Part shown: positions 1 through 11,540 of the stretch, one piece after another
Numbering within the stretch: the stretch's first letter is position 1
Layout: each line of letters begins with the position of its first letter
Assembly: GCA_031216445.1 (NCBI GenBank)
Contig: CM062201.1
Coordinates: forward strand, 1,731,001 to 1,795,000
DNA from: Lateolabrax maculatus
Taxonomy: Eukaryota > Chordata > Actinopteri > Acropomatiformes > Lateolabracidae
Reading direction: 5' to 3'
Length of the DNA stretch: 64,000 nucleotides
Notes under the pieces: model-generated
The model's input: the letters and a program-made list of their open reading frames with translations, nothing else
What the model was told of the DNA's origin: nothing
Database searches by the model: none
Made by a program: the position numbers and the translations under genes

Positions 1-707
1 ACACTTGTACCAACATAAGGACTTCAGTTATTGACCCCACCAGGGACTGCACATGATTGGAGATGCTTTGTAGGGAAACTCCCTCGGATATCTCCAGAGA
101 CAGGGCACACAGCTCTGTGATGAACACTTGAGTGTGCTGCAGAGTGCTGAGGGATGGGGGGGGCACTAATCCATTCATCAAACAGAAGTTTGTCCAGTAT
201 TGACAGGATCTTCCCCAGCTGATCAGCTGTCAGCTGAGTGGGACTGAGATTTGGAACTGTGATGCTGCATTTCAAAGACAGGATTTCTAGAAGCTCATCA
301 CTGCCTGATTCATCGTTGGCCTCAAACTCATCCAGATGTGTTATTAGAACTTCTCGCCTGGACTCGTATTCTTCTGAGATGTTGCTGCTCAGTTGTTTCT
401 CATGCTGCTGTTTGGCTCGTTGGACTGATTCCTGTAGTCTTTGATTCAGTTCTTCTCGTCTCTTCTTCTCTTCAGCCTCTCTGGCCTGTTGCTTTTCTTC
501 CCCCCTTCTCTCCTCCTCTCTCCTCTGTCTCTCTTCTTCTCTTTTCCTCCTCTCTCCTCTGTCTCTCCTCTTCTCTTCCGTCTCTCTCCTCTTCTCTCCT
601 CCTCTCTCCTCCATCTCTCCTCCACTCTCCTCCATCTCTCCTCTTCTCTTTTCCTCTCCTTCTCTCTCCTCCATCTCTCCTCTTCTCTCCTTTTCTCCTC
701 CTCTCAC
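1..707 (-). CDS. Unrecognised coding region, partial, frameshifted
   Basis: The minus strand is open from 707 to 24. The first part is a highly charged Arg/Glu repeat encoded by the purine strand of the neighbouring minisatellite, so the nominal Met start inside it is unreliable. From about 480 down the protein becomes non-repetitive and helical (RLQESVQRAKQQHEKQL, then HLDEFEANDESGSDELLEIL and LTADQLGKILSILDKLLFDE). At a run of eight G (156-163; C on the coding strand) the listed frame turns into poor sequence, while the alternative frame continues as good helical sequence (STLQHTQVFITELCALSLEI) to the window edge. A one-base change in this homopolymer therefore probably breaks the gene, or is an assembly error. 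The family is not recognised. A coiled-coil host protein (the C-terminal region of a GIMAP-type GTPase is one possibility, unproven) or an old gene fragment both fit. Confidence 0.45.
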
Positions 708-1299
708 CTCCGTCTCTCCTCTTCTCTCCTCCTCTCTCCTCCATCTCTCCTCTTCTCTTATCCTCTCCTCCTTTATCCTCTGTCTGTCCTCTTCTCTTTT
801 CCTCTCCTCCTTTATCCTCTGTCTCTCCTCTTCTCTCCTCCTCTCCCCTGCGTCTCTCTCCTCCTTTCTCCTCTGTCTCTCCTCCTCTCCTTCTCTCTCC
901 TCCTCTCTCCTCCTCTCTCCTCCTCTCTCCTCCGTGTCTCCTCTTCTCTTTTCCTCTCCTCTTATCTCCTCTGTCTCTCCTCTTCTCTTCTCCTCTCCTT
1001 CTCTCTCCTCCGTCTATCTTCTTCTCTCCTCCTCTCTCCTCCATCTCTCCTCTTCTCACCTCCGTGTCTCCTCTTCTCTCCTCCTCTCTCCTCCATCTCT
1101 CCTCTTCTCTTATCCTCTCCTCCTCTCTCCTCTGTCTCTGCTCTTGTCTTATCCTCTCCTTCTCTCTCCTGCGTCTCTCTCCTCCTCTCACCTCCGTCTC
1201 TCCTATTCTCTCCTCTTCTCCTCCTCTCTCCTCCGTCTCTCCTCTTCTCTCCTCCTCTCCTCCTCTCCTCCTATGTCCTCTGTCTCTCTCTCTCTCTCC
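455..1299. repeat. Polypyrimidine (TCTCC-rich) minisatellite, left part
   Basis: The plus strand is nearly pure pyrimidine made of TCTCC, TCTCCTCC and TCTCTTC blocks with recurring CCATCTCTCC and CCGTCTCTCC spacers, and ends in a perfect (TC)n stretch at about 1281-1298. All six-frame ORFs over it (Ser/Leu-rich on plus, Arg/Glu-rich on minus) come from the repeat. The same repeat resumes at 6928, so the intervening LINE interrupts one tract. Long purine/pyrimidine mirror tracts of this kind can form triplex DNA; that is inference. Confidence 0.9.
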
Positions 1300-1412
1300 C
1301 TGAGTGGAAAGAGTGAGTGTGCAGAGCGGTCGCATGAGAGCGGTTGTGAGTGATTTCTATATTTTTATCTTTCGTTGTGAAAGTAGTTAGTAGTGTGGAT
1401 TTGTAGTTTTGC

Positions 1413-3048
1413 GTGTTGGTGTGTGTAGGGATTGTTGGGGGGGGTTGTGTGTGTTTTGCAATCGGCCAGCAGTTGCTGGTCGGTTTGCTGCAGGCCTACA
1501 GCGGCATGGACCTGTCCAAACTAACAAGGAAGCACGGCATTAAGATCAAGCTGGCTTTCCTTTGTTCAGTGGAGGACTGCAGTCTGGCCGTGGGGCAGGT
1601 GGTGGGTTATAGCAGCATCAGGTCCACTGCTCGGATGAACAATGCTGTCGTACTGTTTTTAGACAGCGTTGAAAAGGCGAACGCGGTGGTGGAGAACGGG
1701 ATCGTAGTCAACGATATGTTCGTTTCTGTTCTGCTTCTCACAACACCAGCAAAAAAGGTGACACTGTCTAATGTTCCCCCGTTCATCAGGGATGAAGTAT
1801 TGATACTTGAGTTATCTAGACATGGGAAAATTATCTCGCAGATAAGGAAAGTCCCCTCAGGCTGCAATTCTCCCCAGCTAAAACATGTTGTGTCTCACAG
1901 AAGGCAGCTCCACATGATCCTGAACAACAGGAGTGAGGAGCTGAGTTTGGCCTTCAAACTGCGACTGGATGATTTTGACTATGTCATTTTTGCAGCTTCA
2001 GATAACATGAAATGTTTTAACTGTGGTGGAGAAGGACATCTCGCTAGAGCATGTCCAGGGAAAGATCCTCAGCCTGGGCAGAAGGTCCCTAACAAGACAA
2101 CTGCTGCAGGAAAAGAAAATGAGCAACAGAAACAGAATGAGGCAGAGAAGATGAGACAAGGCAGTCAAGATAGGGTGGAGGGACAAGAGGAGACAGGTGA
2201 GGTCCAGCAGGACAGACAGGTAGGTGAGGAAAGACAGGAAGAGACAGGTGAGGTTCAACAGGACAGTCAGGTGGGTAAAGGAGGACAGGAGGAGACAGGT
2301 GAGGTTCAACAGGACAGTCAGGTTGGGTGAAGGAGGACAGGAGGAGACAGGTGAGGTTCAACAGGACAGTCAGGTTGGGTGAAGGAGGACAGGAGGAGAC
2401 AGTTGAGGTTCAACAGGACAGTCAGGTTGGTAAAGGAGGACAGGAGGAGACAGTTGAGGTTCAACTGTCTCCTCCAGGTGAGTAAGACAGGTAAGGAAAA
2501 AGAGGCTGTAAAACAAAAGAAAAAATGTACTAGTGAAAAATTTGAAGAGAAAGCAGTGTTGGCTGAAATTGAAACTGACATGGAAGATGATGATGAGGCC
2601 CTTAAGGTACCTTATCTGAAAAGGAAAACAGTGGAAATTTACAGGCGAAGAATGGGACAACAAGCCAGAAAAAAGCAAAAAAAAAACAATGAAACAGAAA
2701 GATACAGAGTCTAGATCCAGTATGGAGGAGGACTCTGGGTCTAGTATGGAGGAAGGTTCTGCTGTCGACTGTGGCAGTGAATCTTCTAATTCCAAAGTAG
2801 TTGGTAGTCGCAGGGTAAAAAGAGCATACAGTGTGGGGAAAATCAAAATGTTCTTACAGAAAACAAAGAATATGAAGGGAGTGAAAGTGGAGGACTATTT
2901 TTCTGACAAGGAGCTCCTCTCTAACTCTGCCTGGTTACAGATGAGCAGTAAAGGGAGAGGAGGTTTCACTGACCAAGAGGTGTACAGACTGAGGAAAATT
3001 GTTCAGAAAATCACACAAGAGCTAAATAATGAAGATGATGATGAATAA
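1413..3048 (+). pseudogene. LINE ORF1 (gag-like, CCHC zinc knuckle), frameshifted
   Basis: ORF1 of the 1300-6927 LINE; such proteins bind the element RNA in the ribonucleoprotein. The first frame (1413-2330, 305 codons) carries one CCHC knuckle, CFNCGGEGHLARAC, at about residue 200 (2013-2054). It is followed by an acidic Gln/Glu repeat, EVQQDSQVGKGGQEETG, encoded by a 51-52 bp tandem repeat. Units carrying an extra G shift the frame, so translation stops at 2330. Sequence in other frames (2379-2714 and 2689-3048) continues with charged protein ending in a helical segment. The 3048 stop overlaps the first Met of the ORF2 frame at 3029. The start could also be the Met near 1506 (MDLSKLTRKHGIKIKLAF), which begins the better-looking sequence. 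Confidence 0.7.
2190..2475 (+). repeat. 51-52 bp tandem repeat inside LINE ORF1
   Basis: The core GAGGTTCAACAGGACAG recurs at about 2199, 2250, 2301, 2353, 2405 and 2456. Spacings of 51 keep the reading frame (17 residues). The two 52-bp spacings carry GTTGGG instead of GTGGG and break it. Confidence 0.9.
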
Positions 3049-6000
3049 GATTTGCAATCCTGCATACAAATCAGCACTGTTCTTAAGTTTGTTTTTTATA
3101 TCTCTTGCCATGAGTCATTTTAATATCAGCATGTTGAACATGAACGGGGCAAGAGATGCAGCAAAAAGATCTCTGCTGTACGAGCTGATGAGACTCAAAG
3201 GGACTGATGTGATGTTTTTGAAGGAGACCCACAGTGACAGTCTGAATGAGCATGACTGGGAGAGAGAGTGGGAAGGCCAGGTGGTGCTGAGCCACAAGAG
3301 CACAACCAGCGGGGGGGTGGGCATTCTCTTCTCAAAAAACTGTACACCAATATCTTTCGATGTGGAGCAGGTGGTGGAGGGCAGACTGATGGTGGTGAGG
3401 ACAACGTTTGAACATTTTAATATAGTTTTTATGAATGTGTACACTCCTACTGCAGGCCACTGAAAATTGTTGTATAGATAGAAACCATTTGAAACCTCAC
3501 AGTGCATCACAGCGTGCACTGAGGCAGCTACTGGTAGCACACGACCTAGCAGATGCGTGGCGAAGGATGAATGGTGATAAGAGACAATATACTTGGGCCC
3601 ACACCAGGGGGAACTTAATATCCCTGGCTAGGCTAGACCGATTTTATTGTTTTAAGCATCATTTTAACATTTTTAAGCAGTGTAAAATGATGCCTGTTGG
3701 TTTTACGGATCACTCTTTAGTCATTTGTAAAGTTTTAATCACAAATTTAAAGCCTAGAAGTGCATATTGGCATGTTAACACAGCTTTATTATGTGATGCT
3801 TATTTTAAGGAGGTTTTTAATTTTTTTTGGAGCATTTTTAAGAACAGAAAACAGGATTTTATTTCTTTGAGACAGTGGTGGGATTGTGGGAAAGTAGAGA
3901 TAAAGCAGCTCTGTCAACAGTACACTCGCAATGTCACACGGAACATTACCAGATCTATGGAGGATCTAGAGACTGAAATTGTGGATTTGCAGAGTTTAGT
4001 AGAATCCACTGGAGATCGAGGTCATATTAAAGATCTCAAGTCTAAAAAATCTGCTCTTACAGACCTACTAGGCACTAAGGGTCAAGGGGCGCTGGTCCGA
4101 TCCCGATTCCAGAGTGCAGTGTTGATGGACGCACCATCCAAGTTCTTCTTTGGACTAGAGAAGAAGAACGGGCAGAGCAGGTTCCTTCACGCTCTGCGTT
4201 CTGCTACTGGACAGGAACTCAGATGAACTCAAATGAGATACGGAGACGAGCAATTTGTTTTTACTCTGGACTTTACAGCAGTGATTATCAGGAAGACAAA
4301 AAAGCTTTTGAATACTTCTGTGGAGGCTTGCCAAAAGTCCCTGAAGAAGTCACTGCTGAGCTGGAGGAACCACTGGTGCTACAGGAGCTTCTCACAGCAC
4401 TGCAGAGCATGGAGGGGGGGAGGCCCCTGGTATTGATGGGATTCCAGTCGAGTTTTATAAGGAATTCTGGAAGGATCTGGGTGAAGATCTTTTAACAGTT
4501 TTTAATGAGAGTTTTAAAGACATGTTGCTGCCACTAAGCTGCAGGAGGGCGGTAATAACTCTCTTACCTAAAAAAGGAGATATACAAAAAATTAAAAACT
4601 GGCGTCCCGTATCTCTTCTCTGCACAGACTATAAAATCCTGTCCAAAGAGCTGGCCAACAGACTAAGGGAGGTGATGGACACAGTAATACACCAAGACCA
4701 GACATACTGTGTGCCTGGTAGGTCTATACTAGACAATGTGTCCTTAATTCGGGATATTTTGGACATCTCTAGTTCTTTGGGCATTAACACTGGCCTAATT
4801 TCTCTAGACCAGGAAAAAGCATTTGACCGGGTTGAGCACCTTTACCTGTGGGAGACTTTGGAGAGTTTTGGCCTCAGCCCAGGTCTTATAGCTAAGATCA
4901 AGGTATTGTACCAGGACATTGAGAGTGTACTGAAGATCAATGGAGGTCTGAGTGCCCCTTTTAAAGTGCATAGGGGGGTGAGACAGGGCTGCTCACTCTC
5001 AGGTATGTTGTATTCACTATCTATTGACCCAATGCTATGCAAAACAAGGGCTAACATTGAAGGTCTGATTTTAAAAGTTTTTAACAAAAGTCACATTTTA
5101 TCAGCCTACGCAGATGACATTATTGTTATTGTTAAAAACCAGGAAGAAATAAAAAAACTGGAAAGTATTGTTAAGGATTTTGGAAAAATATCAGCTGCCA
5201 GGGTAAACTGGGAAAAGAGCGACACATTAGCAGTTGGGAGTTGGAAGGGGGGTCTGCCCAGTCTACCAGGAGGGTTGACATGGAAGAAAGATGGCTTTAA
5301 ATATCTTGGAGTATACATTGGCAACAAGACCATAGTCCAGAAGAACTGGGAAGGGGTAGTACAGAAGGTAGAAGGAAGGCTAAACAAGTGGAAATGGCTG
5401 AAGCCACAGTTGTCCTTTAGAGGCAGAACCTTAATTATTAACAATCTAGTAGCTTCTGCTCTGTGGCATCGGTTGGCCTGCATGGAGCCACCTAAAGGGC
5501 TACCACAAAGATTGTAGGCTATTTTAGTAGATTTCTTTTGGGACAGGTTACATTGGGTGCCACAAAGTGTGTTGTTTTTACCGAAGGAAGATGGGGGGCA
5601 AGGTTTGGTACACATAGCTAGCAGAATAGCAACTTTTAGGTTACAGTTTGCACAGCGATACCTCACAGGTCCAAAGGATGTTGTTTGGAGAGAACTAACA
5701 AGCAACATATTGAGAAGGACAAATGGTCTGGATTTAGACACTGTTTTTAATGGATTTTAAGTATTTAAAACTGTGTGGATTATCTCCTTTTTATCAAGCA
5801 CTTTTTAAGACATGGACTTTTTTTAAGTGGAAGAGACTTGAACCTACAAGCTCTCTGCACTGGCTTTTAGAAGAACCCCTCATCAACGGAGTGAGGCTGG
5901 ATGTTCAGGGCAGCTCAACTCCAGGTCTCACCAGCATATTAAGCACAAATGGAGCTGTCACTCTGAAGAAAATAGTGGATGTAGCTGGTCCTGGACTAAC

Positions 6001-6801
6001 TGACATCCTGGCTGTGGCTTCTCTTCTCGGACAGAGGTCTGTTCGACAGATCAAAAATATTTTAAATATGTGGAAGAAGAGACTAACAAATGAGGAATTA
6101 AAGATGCTGCAGGAGTACAGTGGTGGAGTCAAAACTCCTGATGAGGTCAACCCATTTCCAGAGCTGGGATTTGCTTACTTTGATTTCCTTTTTTAAAACA
6201 ATGGACTATAAATATGCGGACTTGTACACAGTCAATGGAAAAGCTGTGTATAAATGCTGTGTAAAAGTACTGAACAGATGTAAATTGGACGGGAAGGTTG
6301 ACACAGTGTGGAGGAAGACACGGTGCTATTGCAATTAATAATTTTATCTCTACAATCAACCCAACAGTTTCATCTGAATGTATATTTTGTGGGGAAGTAG
6401 AGACAGTTTTTCATTGTTTTTATGATTGCAAAAGACTCTGTAACCTTTTTAACATTTTAGAGATTGTTTTTAGACAGTTTAATGAGTCGTGGTCAAAGAC
6501 TGCCTTCATCCTGGGAGTAGGATATAAAAAATCTAACGCATGCAAGTGGCAGTTACTTAATTTGTTAGTAGGAGAGGCTAAACTGTCCATCTACAGTAGC
6601 AGGAAGAGTAGAGTAGAGGGCAGGACCGGGCAGGAAGCTGTTCCTGTTTTTATCTCCTTGGTGAAAACTAGAGTCTGGGTTGATTTTAGATTTTTTAAAG
6701 AAATGAGCAACATGGACGACTTCATCAAGCAATGGTGCTATAATGACGCAATATGTTCTGTGACAGGAGATGTTTTAATATTTAATACAATTTTTAGGTA
6801 G
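3029..6801 (+). pseudogene. LINE ORF2: endonuclease and reverse transcriptase, broken
   Basis: ORF2 of the TC-targeted LINE would nick target DNA and reverse-transcribe the element. The endonuclease start is clear at 3113-3463 (FNISMLNMNGARDAAKRSLL, FLKETHSD, GGVGILFS, NVYTPT). The next frame (3435-4226) picks up after a deletion that removes the central Gly-Asp-Phe-Asn block, then keeps LARLDRFYCF and TDHSLV. The RT is best preserved at 4522-5517: NWRPVSLLCTDYKILSKELA, SLDQEKAFDRVEH, GVRQGCSLSG and the catalytic AYADDIIVI. The C-terminus survives as pieces at 5557-5760, 5750-6196 and 6298-6801, the last with a Cys/His motif (CIFCGEVETVFHCFYDC). Breaks lie near 3463, 4226, a G7 run at 4414-4420, 5517, 5760 and 6196-6298. 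Confidence 0.85.
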
Positions 6802-6927
6802 TTCTTTTACATTGCCCTGTATAAATTGTACTGTAAAGATCTATTTAGTAACATTGAAACAATGTTAAGTTTTTAATAGTTTTTTTCTACAATAAAAGTT
6901 TTTTAAAAATCAAAAAAGAAAAAAAAT

Positions 6928-7712
6928 CTCCTCCGTCTCTCTCCTCCTCTCTCCTCTGTCTCTCTCTTCTCTCCTCTTCTCCTCCTCTCTCCTCCGTCTC
7001 TCCTCTTCTCTCCTCCTCTCCTCCGTCTCTCCCCCTCTCTCCTCCTCTCCTCCTCTCTCCTCCATCTCTCCTCTCCTCTCCTCCTCTCTCCTCTGTCTCT
7101 CCTCTTCTCTTCTCCTCCTATGTCCTCTGTGTCTCTCTTCTCTCCTCTTCTCCTCCTCTCTCCTCCGTCTTTCCTCTTCTAGTCTCCTGTCCTCCTCTCT
7201 CCTCCATCTCTCCTCTTCTCTCCTCTCCTCCTATGTCCTCTGTCTCTCTTCTTCTCTCCTTCTCTCTCCTCCGTCTCTCCTCTTCTCCTCCTCTCTCCTC
7301 TCTCCTCTGTCTCTCCTCTTCTCCTCTCCGTCTCTCTCCTCCTCTCTCCGTCTCTCCTCTTCTCTTCTCCTCTCCTCCTATGTCCTCTTCTCTCCTCTTC
7401 TCCTCCTCTCTCCTCTTTTCCTCCTCTCTCCTCTGTCTCTCCTCTTCTATTCTCCTGTCTTCCTCTCTCCTCTTCTCTCTTCCTCTCTTCTCCTCTCCTC
7501 CTATGTCCTCTGTCTCTCTTCTTCTCCTCCTATGCCCTCTGTCTCTCTCTTCTCTCCTCTTATCCTCCTCTCTCCTCCCTCTCTCTTCTATTCTCCTGTC
7601 CTCCTCTCTCCTCCATCTCTCCTCTTCCTCTTCTCTTCTCCTCTCCTCCTATGTCCTCTGTCTCTTTTCTTCTCTCTCCTTCTCTCTCCTTCTCTCTCCT
7701 CTGTCTCTCCAC
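6928..7712. repeat. Polypyrimidine (TCTCC-rich) minisatellite, right part
   Basis: This continues the tract at 455-1299 with the same TCTCC, CCGTCTCTCC and TCTCTTC blocks, and includes recurring CTCCTATGTCCTCTGTCTC units seen only on this side and near 1270. It ends where L2 sequence begins at about 7713. ORFs over it are repeat shadows fused by chance to the LINE frame. Confidence 0.9.
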
Positions 7713-10067
7713 TTGATCCTAAAAACTGTACAGCCAATTCTATTTGTCATAGTGTACCGCGCTCCTGGTCCGTTTTGTGAATTTTTAGCAGAATTCTCAA
7801 AGTTTTTAACAAGTTTGGTCCTCAAAACAGATAAAGTCAATATTGTAGATGATTTCAATATTCACGTGGACGTAGATAATGATAGCCTTAGTTCTCCGTT
7901 CATCTCACTATTAGATTTGATTGGTTTCTGTCAGAATGTAAACAAACCCACTCACTGTTTTAACCATACCCTCGATCTTGTTCTGTCATGTGGAATCGAA
8001 ATTGAAGATTTAATAGTCTTCCCACAAAATCCTGTCTTATCAGACCATTATTTAATAACTTTTGAATTTATATTACTGGACTATAGGCCATTAGGCAAAC
8101 ATTGCTTTAGTAGATGCCTGTCTGATAGTGCTGTAGCTAAATTTAAAGAAGTGATTCCATCGGCATTTAATTCAATGCCATGTCTCAATGTAATGGAAGA
8201 CTCCTATGCTAACTGTAGTCCCTCCCAAACTGATCATCTGGTTGATAGTGCTGCAGGCTCGCTGCGAACGACTCTTGATTGTAGATAGAAGATAATAAAA
8301 CAAAAGAGGTTAGCTCCATGGTATAACTCCTTAACCCGCAAATTAAAAGAAACATCGCGAAAATTAGAAAGGAAATGGCGTTCCACCAAACTGGAGGAAA
8401 CTCATTTAGTTTGGCAAGATAGTCTTAGAACATACAGGAAGGCCCTCCGTAATGCCAGAAGAGCCTATTACTCCTCACTAATAGAGGAACATAAGAACAA
8501 CCCTAGGTTTCTTTTCAGCACTGGAGCCAGGCTGACACAGAGTCAGAGCTCTGTTGAGCCATGTATTCCCAGAGCGCTCAGTAGTAATAACTTCATGAGC
8601 TTCTTTGATGATAGAATTCTAACTATTAGAGAAAAAATTCATCATCTTGTGCTCTCATCTAGTCCAGATACATCTTCGAGTACAGGAACCTCAGAAGCAG
8701 CTGTAGAACCAGATTTATATTTAGACTGTTTTTCTCCAATTGACCTTTACCAACTAACTTCATGATTTTTTCGTCTAAACCAACAACCTGCCTCTTAGAC
8801 CCCATCCCAACTAGGCTGCTTAAAGAAGTTCTACCCTTAGTTAGCACTTCTTTACTAGACATGATCAATCTGTCTTTATTAACAGGCTATGTACCACAGT
8901 CCTTCAAAGTAGCTGTAATTAAACCTCTTCTTAAAAAGCCTACGCTTGATCCAGGGGTTTTAGCCAATTATAGACCTATATCTAATCTCTCCAAAATCCT
9001 TGAGAAAGGGGTTGTTAATCAGTTATGTGACTTTCTAAACAGCAATAGTTTATTTGAGGATTTTCAGTCAGGATTCAGGGAGTATCATTGCACACTGATG
9101 AAAGTGACAAATGACCTTTTGATTGCATCAGACAAAGGATTTGTCTCTGTACTTGTTCTGTTAGATCTTAGTGCCGCTTTCGATACCATTGACCATTGTA
9201 TCCTATTACAGAGACTGGAGCATTTGATTGGCATCAAAGTACCCGCACTAAGCTGGTTTCAGTCGTATTTATCAGATAGATTTCAGTTTGTCCATGTAAA
9301 TGATGAATCCTCCGTGACCACGGAAGTTAGTCACGGAGTTCCACAAGGTTCGGTGCTTGGACCACTTTTATTTACCTTGTATATGCTTCCTTTAGGCAAT
9401 ATTATTAGGAAACACTCCATAAACTTTCACTGCTATGCAGATGATACTCAATTATACTTATCGATAAAGCCAGATGAAACCGCAAAGATTAGCCAAGCTT
9501 CAGGCATGTATTAAGGACATAAAAGACTGGATGACCTGCAATTTTCTGCTGTTAAACTCAGACAAAACTGAAGTTATTGTTTTGGGTCCTAAACACCTGC
9601 GAGACGCACTATGTATAGATATAGTTACTTTAGATGGCATTGCCCTGGCCTGTAGTACCGCTGTAAGGAATCTAGGAGTAATCTTTGAACAGGACATGTC
9701 CTTTATTACCCATATAAAACAGACTTCAAGGACTGCTTTCTTCCACTTACGTAACATTTTAAAAATCAGGCATATCCTGTCTCAAAAAGATGCAGAAAAA
9801 CTAGTTCATGCATTTTTTACTTCTAGGTTGGATTATTGTAATTCTTTATTATCGGGCTGCCCCGATAAATCTCTAAAGACTCTCCAGCTGATCCAGAATG
9901 CGGCTGCACCTGTACTGACAGGAACTAGCAAAAGAGAACATATTTCTCCAATATTAGCTTCTCTGCACTGGCTACCTGTGAAATCTAGAATAGAATTTAA
10001 AATCCTCCTCCTCACTTACACAGCTCTTATTGGTCAGGCACCGTCATATCCTAAAGAACTGATATGA
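7713..10067 (+). pseudogene. L2-type LINE ORF2 (endonuclease C-half, RT), broken
   Basis: It encodes the nuclease and reverse transcriptase used for target-primed retrotransposition. From the 5' side: the endonuclease remnant (VYRAPGPFCEFLAEFSKFL, VDDFNIHVD, NHTLDLVLS, LSDHYLITF) to a stop at 8286-8288; a linker rich in basic and helical sequence, open in the same frame to 8761, where one lost A in the TTCAATG context seen in the inverted copy shifts the frame; then 8762-9514 with RT motifs ANYRPISNLSKILEKGV, LDLSAAFDTIDH, GVPQGSVLGPLLFTLY and the catalytic YADDTQLYLS. A further shift near 9480 leads to 9474-10067, which holds the thumb-like C-terminus (LNSDKTEVIVLGP, SRLDYCNSLLSG, LASLHWLPVKSRIEFKILLL). 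At least three inactivating changes are present. Confidence 0.85.
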
Positions 10068-10890
10068 CCGTATTACCCCATTAGAGCACTACGCTCACAG
10101 AATGCAGGGTTACTTGTGGTACCTAAAGTCTCTAAAAGTAGAATGGGTGCCAGAGCCTTTAGTTATCAAGCTCCTCTTCTGTGGAATCAGCTCCCAATTT
10201 GGGTTCGGGAGGCAGACACCCTCTCTTCGTGTAAGAGTATGCTAAAAACGTTCCTTTTTGATAAAGCGTATAGTTAGGGCTGGCTCAGGTGAGTCCTGAA
10301 CCATCCCTTAGTTATGCTGTTATAGGCTTAGACTGCCGGGGGATTTCCTATGACGCACTGAGCTTCTCTCTCCTCCTCTCCCTCTCTATCTGTATGCATT
10401 TCTATCCCACGAATACACGTTACCAACTCCTCTTCTTCCTGGTAGTTTGAGTGCTTTCTGCGCTTTCTTGCCCTCTCACTTTCTGCAGGTATTTCCGCCT
10501 CTGGAGCTGTAGATTCTGGATCTGTGATTACCTGCCGTTTACTGCCCCCATGTTCCTGCTCCACACTCACTGCTGCAGTTAGTATTATCAGTCTGATTTG
10601 TTGTCTCTCCTCCTGTTCTGTCTCCCCTCTCCCCCTCTCTGCTCCCCTTTCAACCCAACTCGGTCGATGCAGATGGCCGCCCACCCAGAGCCTGGTTCTG
10701 CTCGAGGTTGCTACCTGTTAAAAGGGGGTTTTTCCTCGCCACTGTCGCCAAGTGCTTGCTCATGGTGGGAACTGTTGGGTCTCTGTAGAGTATGGTCTAG
10801 ACCTGCTCTATGTGAAAGTGTCTTGAGATAACTTTTGTTATATTTTGACGCTATACAAATAAAATTGACTTGACTTGACTTGACTTTTCT
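7713..10890 (+). mobile_element. L2-clade LINE, copy A (5'-truncated)
   Basis: This copy begins inside the endonuclease domain directly at the edge of the TC tract, which fits 5' truncation, and runs through RT and a long 3' UTR. It ends GCGCTATACAAATAAAATTG followed by TTGAC repeats (10861-10885), the short tandem 3' tail usual for L2-type elements. The 3' UTR (about 10290-10860) recurs at 13872-14430 and, inverted, at 26090-26330 and 30602-30908. Confidence 0.85.
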
Positions 10891-11510
10891 TTCCCCAGGC
10901 CTTGCGCAATATCTCCTATTTGGTTGGTGTATCTCATTATCATTGACCGTGGCTTGTCGTCTCTGTCCCTGGAAGGGATCCACCATAGGCGACCCCTCCG
11001 CTCCTTCGGGAACATTGTATATCCATATGTTCTCCCAATGGGATCTCCCTTCTTGGTCGAGTAGTTTGTTTTCTTGTTGATCCATCACTTTTATCATCTT
11101 GCTTAGCACCTGTTGCACGTTTTGAACTCAATCTTTCATCCTTTCAACTTGTGTCTCTGCCTCTGCTATTTTTTGATTAATGCTGGACAGCTAGGAAAAA
11201 TATCATTTAGCTAGTGTTTTGTGTCTTTGCGGAAGTCAGTATTTCCAAAACTTTCATTAAACTTGCTGTGTCGTCTGACTGAGAGTTAGCATTAGCTTTG
11301 CCATCTTGTGCATGCGTGGGAGAGCTGTTCTCTATGTTTTCTTCATTTACGGGCTCTCCAATTTTGCTTTTTTTGTGTGTCCCTTTTTCCCCATCTTTGC
11401 CCCTCTTACCAGCCCAAATATTTTCGAAAAATGTTATATTTGACAGTTTAACGGGGTGGAGTAGTTATTTTTCCAGAGAAGCTATTGCTTTAGGCTGCCA
11501 TTGAGGTTGA
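10891..11510 (-). pseudogene. L1-type LINE ORF1 fragment, antisense
   Basis: On the minus strand, 11118-10960 reads VLSKMIKVMDQQENKLLDQE then GRSHWENIWIYNVPEGAEG. This is the coiled-coil end and first RRM strand layout of L1 ORF1 proteins (transposase_22-like), which bind L1 RNA as trimers. A second frame from about 10960 to 10890 gives MIMRYTNQIGDIAQGLGK, which resembles the C-terminal domain. The N-terminal part (11500-11130) is present but interrupted. The fragment stops where the L2 TTGAC tail begins, so either the L2 copy inserted into it or the two were joined by deletion. Confidence 0.55.
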
Positions 11511-11540
11511 TGACGTCACTTGAACCCGTCAAATATTTTC

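Larger units (their letters stand above)
1300..6927 (+). mobile_element. Tx1/L1-type LINE inserted in TC repeat (Kibi-like)
   Basis: The element is flanked on both sides by the same TC-rich repeat. The 5' junction follows (TC)n at about 1299. The 3' junction is an A-rich tail (about 6905-6927, after AATAAA near 6891) running straight into TCTCCTCC. It has two ORF regions: ORF1 with a CCHC knuckle, and ORF2 with apurinic endonuclease, reverse transcriptase and a C-terminal Cys/His motif. This order is that of L1/Tx1-clade LINEs. Tx1-clade families named Kibi and Koshi are reported to target TC and TTC microsatellites, so the insertion site supports such a family. Clade assignment needs a tree. 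The copy looks full length but has several frameshifts and stops, so it is not autonomous. Confidence 0.75.

Noticed and set aside
338..1335. Long Ser/Leu-rich and Arg/Glu-rich ORFs on both strands
   Set aside because: They are translations of the TCTCC minisatellite; all frames are open because the tract lacks stop codons.
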